IMG/VR virus record: IMGVR_UViG_3300006868_000144
Coordinates: 1-21,406 of that record
From: a virus
DNA: 21,406 nt
Reading direction: 5' to 3' (one strand)
Below are positions 16,476 to 21,406 of the stretch, one piece after another (positions within the stretch are counted from its first letter, which is position 1; every line of letters begins with the position of its first letter). Under the pieces are notes generated by a model that was not told the origin of the DNA, searched no databases, and saw nothing but the letters and a program-made list of their open reading frames with translations. The position numbers and the translations under genes were made by a program.

Positions 16476-17920
16476 GCATCGGAGTAGAACCCGAAGTTCT
16501 ATCTCGCTACGACACGGAGCACGGTCGTTGGACAACGAAGGTCGTCCCCAACAAGAGGGGACTGCCGATGACCAATCCGGTCGAAAAAGAGATGAGAGCA
16601 CCGGACGGTGACGACCCATCCGCTCGCGCCACTCGCGCTCACGAGATGATGCACGCCAAAGTCTCCCCAGCCCACGACATGCAGGCGTGGATAGACAGAG
16701 GCATCGCGTCGCACGAATCGCTGACGGTATGCGAGGAACTACGCGTCAACCTCTTGTGCTCCAAGGCAGGGTTCGACATGGATGCTCTCTCCGACGACGG
16801 CGAAACCGCTGACGGTGAAAGAGCAGCGATCACCGGCGACTGGGCATCCACGGTCAGGTTCGCGATCGCGGTCGCAGGCACTGGCTCCGCAAAGAAGTAC
16901 CTGAACGGCGTTCGTCGCCACAACAGGGTGTGGGGCAAGGCTCTGTTGGACATCCAAAAGAGAGCCGTCAAAGAGATGACGAAGGCATGGAAGACAGGCA
17001 CGCTTGCTTCCACCGAAGTGCATCCCGACACCGGTCTGTCACCGTTGGGTTTCAGGCACACCGAAATGATGGCCGAATGGCTTGACAGAATTTGTGGGAT
17101 GACTCCACCCGACGAAGACGAAACCACCGACGACAAGTCCGAAAAGGGCGAAGACGACGGCGACTCGTCAGGCAAGGGTGTCAAAGCCCACGTTTCTGTC
17201 GAAACCGAAAAGCCGAAGAAACTCGGAGACTTCAAAGACGAATTGAAGGGTGTCAAGCCCTACGAATCGATGTCTCACGGCGACATCCCTCGCTGGGGAA
17301 CGCTGGAATGGGAGCACATCCCTCTGGACGCGACCAGCACCGGCTCAATGTCGAAAAAGAGGACTCCGACGAACGTCGGTCGCAACCCTCGTCGCATGCA
17401 TCGGTACATGACCGACCCCCAGCGTCGCGTGTTCGACAAGACAACTCGCGGTAAGGGTGGCATCGTCGTCGTCGACGTGTCCGGTTCCATGTCATGGAAC
17501 ATGGAGCAGGTTCAGACGATCGTCGAAAACGCTTCCGGAGCGACCGTCATGGCCTACTCGTGGTCTCGCGAAGGTGGACCGAACGCGTGGATTCTTGCGA
17601 AAAACGGCAAGATGGCTCGCGATATCTCGTCGGTCACAACCGCCGGTAACGGTGTCGACTTCCCTGCGCTCCAATGGGCGGTAGAGAATCGTCGTCGCCA
17701 TGAGCCGATCGTGTGGGTCACCGACGGCGGTGTCACCGGCGTTGGAGACGGATGGCACGCGGTTCTCGCGAAGCAGTGTCGCGAGTTCGCCGACAAGCAC
17801 GGCATCGTGATCGTGTCGAACATGGAGAACGCGGTCAAAGCGTTCAAGCAGATGGCCAAAGGCAAGAAGCCCGAAGCCAGCATCCCATCCATGCTCTGGC
17901 CGTCAGCGTTCAGCGCCTAA
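16472..17920 (+). CDS. Metallopeptidase-like HExxH plus VWA domain protein (CobT/DUF2201-like)
   Basis: A 482-residue partner of the upstream ATPase. N-terminal region: HEMMH (57-61) is an HExxH zinc-protease motif, followed by CEELRVN (87-93), whose Glu could be a third ligand, as in DUF2201-type putative metallopeptidases. A disordered acidic linker (about 213-250, rich in Asp, Glu, Ser) leads to a VWA domain with MIDAS DVSGS (335-339) and VTDGG (417-420). VWA proteins present substrates or metals to MoxR/CobS ATPases. ATG 16472 overlaps the ATPase stop (ATGA). A terminator follows. Active protease is possible but not proven. Confidence 0.9.
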   Translation: MSIGVEPEVLSRYDTEHGRWTTKVVPNKRGLPMTNPVEKEMRAPDGDDPSARATRAHEMMHAKVSPAHDMQAWIDRGIASHESLTVCEELRVNLLCSKAGFDMDALSDDGETADGERAAITGDWASTVRFAIAVAGTGSAKKYLNGVRRHNRVWGKALLDIQKRAVKEMTKAWKTGTLASTEVHPDTGLSPLGFRHTEMMAEWLDRICGMTPPDEDETTDDKSEKGEDDGDSSGKGVKAHVSVETEKPKKLGDFKDELKGVKPYESMSHGDIPRWGTLEWEHIPLDATSTGSMSKKRTPTNVGRNPRRMHRYMTDPQRRVFDKTTRGKGGIVVVDVSGSMSWNMEQVQTIVENASGATVMAYSWSREGGPNAWILAKNGKMARDISSVTTAGNGVDFPALQWAVENRRRHEPIVWVTDGGVTGVGDGWHAVLAKQCREFADKHGIVIVSNMENAVKAFKQMAKGKKPEASIPSMLWPSAFSA

Positions 17921-17932
17921 TGATCGCCCGAA

Positions 17933-17966
17933 GGGGAGCCGGTGTAGTCAGTCCTACCGGCTCCCC
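17933..17966. terminator. Bidirectional hairpin after the ATPase/VWA unit
   Basis: A perfect 11-bp stem, GGGGAGCCGGT (17933-17943) with ACCGGCTCCCC (17956-17966), 12-base loop, no T-run on either side. It sits between the + strand stop at 17920 and the end of the - strand gene at 17954, overlapping the latter's last codons. Confidence 0.62.
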
Positions 17967-18145
17967 CGACGGTCAATCGGAGCGGTCAACGTGAGCCAGA
18001 AGATTCGATGCAACGTGTACAGCGCGGCAAGTGCACCAGACTGTCGCCAACTCAGATCCCAGTCGATAGCCCCGCTGTTCGACAAAACTCGTGACGCTGC
18101 CCAGAAGGTAAACGACGTCGCGAGCAGTGTGAACGCGAAAACCAT
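17954..18145 (-). CDS. Possible small membrane protein
   Basis: A 63-residue protein with a clear N-terminal hydrophobic segment (MVFAFTLLATSFTFWAASRV, residues 1-20) and a second, weaker one (QSGALAALYTLHRIFWLTL, about 35-55), ending TAPIDRRGSR (positively charged, probably cytoplasmic). ATG 18145 has no Shine-Dalgarno and is 22 bases from the upstream stop; a 14-bp palindrome CGCGTTCGAACGCG (18149-18162) sits in that gap. It could be a membrane partner of the HTH gene upstream, or chance. Confidence is moderate. Confidence 0.48.
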   Translation of the reverse strand: MVFAFTLLATSFTFWAASRVLSNSGAIDWDLSWRQSGALAALYTLHRIFWLTLTAPIDRRGSR

Positions 18146-18167
18146 GAACGCGTTCGAACGCGGAACG

Positions 18168-18569
18168 TCAGAATGGGAAGTTGCCGACACCGACACGCTC
18201 CTCGACCCGATCAGCCACAATCTGGTGGATCCGCTGCCTCGACAAACCGACAGAATCAGCGATTTGTTGGAGCGACTCGCCGGCCGCACGTCGAGCCATA
18301 ATTCGAGAATTTCGCTCTTTGTTAGTTCGTGGGCCCGGCTTCAGCGGCCCCCACTGCCATCCGGGAACCTGTTCGAGGGCGGCCACCCGGTCTGCAGGAA
18401 GTTTGCCGGCCCGCTGCCGCTGACGGATGTATCCGACCCAAGCGCCAAGGCGGACTTCGCGGCCGTCAACGATCTCGATGTGCAACGCGGGAACATCGGG
18501 GCTGCCCACCCGCTGCGAGTATTGGACGAGCGCGGTCACGTACATGAGGAATCTGTCTGTGTTGTTCAT
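18168..18569 (-). CDS. Helicase-associated-domain protein with sigma-like HTH
   Basis: A 133-residue DNA-binding protein. The middle contains a helicase-associated (HA) repeat (LGAWVGYIRQRQRAGKLPAD, RVAALEQVPGWQWGPLKPG, about residues 42-78), a winged module often attached to phage helicases. The C-terminus has AGESLQQIADSVGLSRQRIH (about 97-116), a helix-turn-helix like sigma region 4. The domain order is typical of phage proteins that act as site-specific regulators. ATG 18569 is the first codon of the frame; the promoter is not clear. A candidate regulator, but no evidence links it to the promoter family. Confidence 0.83.
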   Translation of the reverse strand: MNNTDRFLMYVTALVQYSQRVGSPDVPALHIEIVDGREVRLGAWVGYIRQRQRAGKLPADRVAALEQVPGWQWGPLKPGPRTNKERNSRIMARRAAGESLQQIADSVGLSRQRIHQIVADRVEERVGVGNFPF

Positions 18570-18636
18570 GAGATGTACAATAATGGCAGCGAGAGTAAAA
18601 AACGCCGGCGATTACAAAAAGTTATCTCAACTATCG

Positions 18637-18650
18637 ACGGTGGTGGAAAG
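18637..18650 (+). repeat. Directional intergenic repeat, copy E
   Basis: ACGGTGGTGGAAAG, preceded by TCTCAACTATCG. Its GGAAAGG serves as the Shine-Dalgarno of the 18659 gene. Confidence 0.78.
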
Positions 18651-18658
18651 GGCCGCTC

Positions 18659-19168
18659 ATGACGGACGAAAATCAGGATTGGCCAACCGAACAAGACATG
18701 GTTGCATACCTGATGTCGCTGCCGGCGGACGCGCAAGCAAAACTCGCGAATATTATGGAAACTTGGAAAACCGAGATGCTCGCCGCCACGGATCACGAAC
18801 AGGCGGAGTTACTCTTTTGCGGCGCAGACGGAGAAAAAGTCATAAAATGCTTGCACTACCGGGCGGACGTCCTCGGCGGCGAAGAAGGACCCATCTTGTT
18901 ACCGTCGAGTAACCCAAAAGTTGTCGTAGGCGCCGTATCAGACGAACTCATTATCCGAAAAGTCGCCGAATACAACGACCTGTACCCGGACCAACTCACG
19001 CGGGAACGCCGCTGGGAAATGTACCTGAACTCCCTCGCTGTCCGAATCGCAGAACTGGATTACGAAACGCGGGGCTGGGACGAGTTCGACGAATTAGTCG
19101 AGCAAGCCAACGGTGTCAACCCCGGACGGTTCGACCAGTGGCCGTACGACCAAGACCGGGAAGACTGA
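18659..19168 (+). CDS. Acidic hypothetical protein
   Basis: A 169-residue acidic protein, largely helical: DWPTEQDMVAYLMSLPADAQ, AKLANIMETWKTEML, then LTRERRWEMYLNSLAVRIAE and WDEFDELVEQANGVNPGRFD. An FCGADGEKVIKCLHY segment has two Cys. No family recognised. ATG 18659 follows repeat copy E, whose GGAAAGG is the ribosome site. It heads the rightmost + strand block, which has more A/C in third positions than the 10-17-kb genes. Confidence 0.78.
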   Translation: MTDENQDWPTEQDMVAYLMSLPADAQAKLANIMETWKTEMLAATDHEQAELLFCGADGEKVIKCLHYRADVLGGEEGPILLPSSNPKVVVGAVSDELIIRKVAEYNDLYPDQLTRERRWEMYLNSLAVRIAELDYETRGWDEFDELVEQANGVNPGRFDQWPYDQDRED

Positions 19169-19201
19169 AAGCCCCGCCGCCGCCGGCCCTCTCAACAGTT
19201 G

Positions 19202-19215
19202 ACGGTGGTGGAAAG
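19202..19215 (+). repeat. Directional intergenic repeat, copy F
   Basis: ACGGTGGTGGAAAG, preceded by CTCTCAACAGTTG. It begins 33 bp after the stop of the 18659 gene; no gene follows closely. Confidence 0.78.
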
Positions 19216-19592
19216 CCCGCAAAAATGAGGGAGCCCGGAAGCGCCACCTGCATCAACGCCTCCGGGCTCAACCCCATACGACCCTGTCCGGCGAAAGGAC
19301 CTAGCCTTGAGGGCACCTTTAAAATAACACGGATGTAATTTACGCCAAAACCAGATTTACAAAAAGTTAACCTAATCGAGGTTGCGAGCCGGCCACCAAC
19401 ACGCTAACGTCAACGACACAACCTTCACCGGTGAACACAAAACCTGCACGAACACTTGCCCCCAAGCAAAGTGCCGGCGAAGCCTACCCAAAAATACGGA
19501 AAAGTATTTGGAAAGGTTCCCCCGGACCCCCTCCAAAGTGTTCAACCAGATTTCTCTCTTCGATCCGTCGAGAAGAAAACCATTGAAAAACA

Positions 19593-19626
19593 AGAAGACT
19601 CCCTGATCTCCAGAAAAGAGTCTTCT
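19593..19626. other. Inverted repeat abutting repeat copy G
   Basis: AGAAGACTC and GAGTCTTCT, perfect over 9 bp with a 16-base gap. The right arm runs straight into the TCAAC of the directional repeat. No T-run follows, so it is not a classic terminator. Confidence 0.55.
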
Positions 19627-19635
19627 CAACCTTCA

Positions 19636-19649
19636 ACGGTGGTGGAAAG
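19636..19649 (+). repeat. Directional intergenic repeat, copy G
   Basis: ACGGTGGTGGAAAG, preceded by CTTCTCAACCTTCA. It lies 26 bp before ATG 19676, too far to be its Shine-Dalgarno; AAAGGGG at 19655 could serve less well. Confidence 0.78.
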
Positions 19650-19675
19650 CAACCAAAGGGGATATACTGAAACTA

Positions 19676-20047
19676 ATGGAACCTGCACCAAAACGCGGAA
19701 GAGGCGAATCCCGCCTTAAACAGCAACAACGCCGCAAAGCCGCCGGCGTCCCAGAACACGAAATAACAGAAGTTTACGAACACTGGATCCAAGTGATGCG
19801 GCCCGGCAAGAAAAGAGTCCCGCAACTCGACGAAAAACGCCGGCTCAAAGTCGCATCCGCAATCGCCGACTACGGGGTCGAGGACTGCAAAAGCGCCATC
19901 AATGGTTGCGCGCTGTCCGAGTTCCACATGGGACGCAACAAATTCAAAAAACGTTACGACGACCTCGAACTGATCCTCCGAGATCAAGACCATATTGAAC
20001 GATTCCTCGCGATCAGTGAAACAACGGTCGAGGAGGGTTCGTGGTAA
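19676..20047 (+). CDS. Phage protein with replisome-organiser-like FHMG domain
   Basis: A 123-residue protein with a basic N-terminus (MEPAPKRGRGESRLKQQQRR) and a C-terminal helical domain: LDEKRRLKVASAIADYGVED, CKSAINGCALSEFHMGRN, then YDDLELILRDQDHIERFL. The GC..S.FHMG.N pattern is typical of a domain found at the C-terminus of phage replication-initiation/replisome-organiser proteins. Here it stands alone with a short basic leader. ATG 19676 is preceded by AAAGGGG about 14 bases upstream. The next gene overlaps its stop, suggesting a replication cluster. Confidence 0.8.
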   Translation: MEPAPKRGRGESRLKQQQRRKAAGVPEHEITEVYEHWIQVMRPGKKRVPQLDEKRRLKVASAIADYGVEDCKSAINGCALSEFHMGRNKFKKRYDDLELILRDQDHIERFLAISETTVEEGSW

Positions 20048-20331
20048 ACCGCAAACGGTATACGAAGAAGCAGCGGGCGGCCGACGCCAAAAAATGGAAA
20101 TATCGTGACGGTAACCAGCCGGCCCCTGTGATCCGAGAAACGATCCGGGTTACCTCGACAAAACATGTGCCGGCGACGCCCCGGGATTGGACGTTAGCGA
20201 AAACTGCGGGCGGCAAATGCTCGGAATGTCGGAAAGAGTTCCTGATTGGGGACATGGTGGCTAAGGGCAGCCGGCCTCGACGTCATTACATCTGCTTCTC
20301 TTCGAGTGACGGTGGTGGAAAGCGTGGATAA
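20041..20331 (+). CDS. Basic zinc-finger protein ending inside a repeat
   Basis: A 96-residue protein: a strongly basic N-terminus (NRKRYTKKQRAADAKKWKYR), a linker, and a CxxC-x15-H-x2-C site (KCSECRKEFLIGDMVAKG then RHYIC) like a small PARP/LIM-type zinc finger. The last residues (SSSDGGGKRG) are encoded by repeat copy H, so the C-terminus may have been changed by the repeat. The start is GTG 20041 with GAGGAGGG upstream; it overlaps the preceding stop by seven bases. Likely nucleic-acid binding. Confidence 0.78.
   Translation: MVNRKRYTKKQRAADAKKWKYRDGNQPAPVIRETIRVTSTKHVPATPRDWTLAKTAGGKCSECRKEFLIGDMVAKGSRPRRHYICFSSSDGGGKRG
20309..20322 (+). repeat. Directional intergenic repeat, copy H
   Basis: ACGGTGGTGGAAAG, preceded by CTTCTCTTCGAGTG. 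It lies within the last codons of the 20041 gene and its GGTGGAAAG is the ribosome site for GTG 20324. Confidence 0.75.
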
Positions 20332-20857
20332 AAAAGAGTTGGAAGCCATCGTCCGCGAAATGTACGGACAATACGGCAAAGAAATTTACGACATCGACCT
20401 CCCCCACATCTGCAGAGGCTGGTGGCAACACTTCGAACACGACGACGCCACAGAACTCCGCACCACACTCAAACACCTCACAGTGGTAGAAAGGTTCATG
20501 CCACCCGCCGGCACCATCAAAATGGCACACCTCCGCCGGCTCTGCACCGACCCACCCCCAACCGAACAAGAATTCTGGTCACTCGTCCAAACACTCACCC
20601 ACCAACGAAATAGTGGCACAACTCATTTACCACAAAAAACCCCCACAAAAACACCCGAAAAAAACAACCCCCCAAAAAGTGGGCCCACAAAAACCCCCCA
20701 CAAAAAAACACCACCCCTCCAACACCCCGCTATACAAAACACACTACAAGAACTAGGACCAGCCCTCTACACCCTCACCACCAACCAAGACCGCAACTTC
20801 GCCCTCGAAGCCTACAACCGACACACCCTCAACTTCCTACAAGGACAAAACTCATGA
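20324..20857 (+). CDS. Possible phage helicase loader/replication protein with disordered linker
   Basis: A 177-residue protein. The N-terminal helical region (DKKELEAIVREMYGQYGKEI, CRGWWQHFEHDDATELRTTL, MPPAGTIKMAHLRR) resembles the small helical domain of phage helicase loaders such as the G39P type, judged by eye. Residues about 105-135 are a Pro/Lys/Thr linker, and the C-terminus is a helix (LYTLTTNQDRNFALEAYNRH). GTG 20324 is chosen because it is placed directly after repeat H; the frame is open further upstream. Third positions are almost all C or A. Weak functional call. Confidence 0.72.
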   Translation: MDKKELEAIVREMYGQYGKEIYDIDLPHICRGWWQHFEHDDATELRTTLKHLTVVERFMPPAGTIKMAHLRRLCTDPPPTEQEFWSLVQTLTHQRNSGTTHLPQKTPTKTPEKNNPPKSGPTKTPHKKTPPLQHPAIQNTLQELGPALYTLTTNQDRNFALEAYNRHTLNFLQGQNS

Positions 20858-21024
20858 AAAAAAATGTTGGCAGACCCCCTGTTTTGCCGGTTTCTGGTCG
20901 TTCGTCGATCACTATGAAGGTGGATGCGGAGTTTAAACGCAAGGTGATTGAGTCGGCTGATGGTTATGGGTTGACGATTACGGAGTATTTTCGTTTGTTG
21001 GTGGAGCGGGATTGTGGGGCGTAG
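20854..21024 (+). CDS. Small ribbon-helix-helix-type DNA-binding protein
   Basis: A 56-residue protein: basic lead-in (MKKNVGRPPVLPVSGRS), a strand SITMKVDAEFKRKV, then two helices (VIESADGYGLTITEYFRLLV), the layout of a ribbon-helix-helix (CopG/Arc) repressor. ATG 20854 overlaps the stop of the previous gene (ATGA). Codon usage switches abruptly to G/T-ending codons here. The next gene, also RHH-like, overlaps it by 11 bases. It probably binds operator DNA as a dimer, perhaps for autoregulation or replication control. Confidence 0.74.
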   Translation: MKKNVGRPPVLPVSGRSSITMKVDAEFKRKVIESADGYGLTITEYFRLLVERDCGA

Positions 21025-21358
21025 GGCGTCTGGGGCGTCTGATCCGGAGGGTTTGTATAATGTGACGGTTCGGGTTCGGGGGTCTCGAAAGAACGTGATG
21101 TTGGGGGAGGCTGAGCGTTTGGGGTGTTCTTTGTCTGAGTTGGTGTTGTTGGCTGTGGAGGATTTTTGTCGGGGGCGTGAGGGGGGTCCTCGCTTGTCTG
21201 ATGGGGTGCGTCCGCCGTCTGTGGATGATGTGTTGCGTGGGTATGTGTTGGGGGAGCGTGTGTTGGAGCCGTGTGGTCGTGTTTCGCCGTGTGGGCGTGT
21301 GGAGCGGCAGGTTGGTTCGTTTAGGTTTTGTGATACGTGTGGGGTGCGTGTCGGTTAG
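21014..21358 (+). CDS. Second RHH protein with C-terminal zinc-knuckle-like Cys pairs
   Basis: A 114-residue protein. Residues 16-52 (NVTVRVRGSRKNVMLGEAER, then LGCSLSELVLLAVEDFC) fit a ribbon-helix-helix. The C-terminus has CGRVSPCGRVERQVGSFRFC and DTCGVRVG, giving four Cys in a CxxxxxC...CxxC pattern that may bind zinc. GTG 21014 overlaps the preceding gene by 11 bases. The stop overlaps the tail of a - strand gene at 21355. Codons end mostly in G or T. Function is inferred as DNA-binding regulator. Confidence 0.75.
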   Translation: MGRRASGASDPEGLYNVTVRVRGSRKNVMLGEAERLGCSLSELVLLAVEDFCRGREGGPRLSDGVRPPSVDDVLRGYVLGERVLEPCGRVSPCGRVERQVGSFRFCDTCGVRVG

Positions 21359-21406
21359 TCTCCCCACATTTGGGAGAGTGTTGGGCGTTTTGGTTTGATG
21401 CCTCGT
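21355..21406 (-). CDS. C-terminal tail of a - strand gene (partial)
   Basis: On the - strand the frame is open from the right edge to TAA 21355 and reads RGIKPKRPTLSQMWGD. Its codons end in C and A, like the - strand counterpart of the G/T-rich + strand here, and the stop overlaps the convergent + strand stop by three bases, a common packing of real genes. Only 16 residues are seen, so the product is unknown and chance cannot be excluded. Confidence 0.4.
   Translation of the reverse strand, partial: RGIKPKRPTLSQMWGD

Larger units (their letters stand above)
19169..19675. other. 507-bp non-coding stretch with two repeats and inverted repeats
   Basis: No convincing gene. It holds repeat copy F (19202-19215), a perfect 9-bp inverted repeat GAGCCCGGA/TCCGGGCTC (19231-19239, 19261-19269), an A/T-rich part (19320-19375), and a perfect 9-bp inverted repeat AGAAGACTC/GAGTCTTCT (19593-19601, 19618-19626) touching copy G (19636-19649). 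A weak open frame, TTG 19382-19606, has Cys residues but no good start or Shine-Dalgarno. The region could be a regulatory RNA or a replication element; undecided. Confidence 0.5.

Noticed and set aside
17991-18662. 223-residue frame on the + strand
   Set aside because: It is antisense to the HA/HTH gene, whose domain motifs and codon use are convincing; the + frame has no motif and no ribosome site.
19382-19606. Possible 74-residue Cys-containing gene starting with TTG
   Set aside because: No Shine-Dalgarno, no promoter at leaderless distance, no recognisable motif, and the inverted repeat starting at 19593 overlaps its end. Left as non-coding with low certainty.
20978-21367. 129-residue Pro/Thr/His-rich frame on the - strand
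   Set aside because: It mirrors the G/T-rich third positions of the two RHH genes on the + strand; composition is that of an antisense shadow and it has no start signal.

Overview
The window looks like part of the genome of a tailed phage (or a prophage-like element) infecting an actinobacterium. About 50 short, tightly packed genes overlap by ATGA, GTGA or TGATG junctions. Many products are of small phage-conserved types (DUF4314, DUF6378, YubB-like, KTSC-like and zinc-ribbon proteins), and there is a lone phage-type tRNA. Many genes appear to be transcribed without a leader, which is common in actinobacteria. CGAAC-N4-GTTCG sites resemble the actinobacterial LexA box. No structural, integrase or lysis gene is visible, so this is the accessory/early and replication-linked part of the genome. 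The host genus cannot be fixed from the sequence.

Layout. (1) 1-1218, + strand: 3' part of an SNF2-family helicase. (2) 1189-3011, - strand: six overlapping genes, including a 2-oxoglutarate/Fe(II) oxygenase, behind a TTGACA promoter, preceded by a two-gene unit (44-aa membrane protein and 55-aa zinc ribbon). (3) 3012-3105: divergent, AT-rich, with a cluster of DnaA-box-like 9-mers, then a second, unrelated 2OG oxygenase on + (3106-3732). (4) 3717-10227, - strand: about 20 small genes in eight or nine short units, with tRNA-Lys(UUU) at the end of one of them; 5548-5917 is non-coding and rich in sites. (5) 10378-14453, + strand: five short units. (6) 14599-14793, - strand: one Pro/Ala-rich gene. 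(7) 14949-17920, + strand: two small genes, then a MoxR/CobS-like AAA+ ATPase coupled to a protein with an HExxH motif and a VWA domain. (8) 17954-18569, - strand: a helicase-associated-domain/HTH protein and a small membrane protein. (9) 18659-21358, + strand: a replication-flavoured group (FHMG-motif protein, zinc finger, possible helicase loader) followed by two ribbon-helix-helix proteins, meeting the tail of a - strand gene at the right edge.

Regulation is the most striking feature. Sixteen promoters in both orientations share a -35 starting TTG, a 17-bp spacer, and a nearly invariant AATAAG block exactly 3 bp before the -10 box. In nine of them the start codon lies 6-7 bp after the -10 box, so the mRNA should be leaderless; the other seven have 30-55-nt leaders with a Shine-Dalgarno sequence. 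Superimposed on this are a second family of at least eight intergenic repeats (TCAAC-N5-ACGGTGGYGGAAAG, all in one orientation regardless of gene direction), two tandem arrays of LexA-like sites with an 18-19-bp period upstream of two promoters, and DnaA-box-like clusters. Together these suggest a phage-wide regulon and possibly a replication origin. No regulator that would read the 16-promoter family can be identified in the window.
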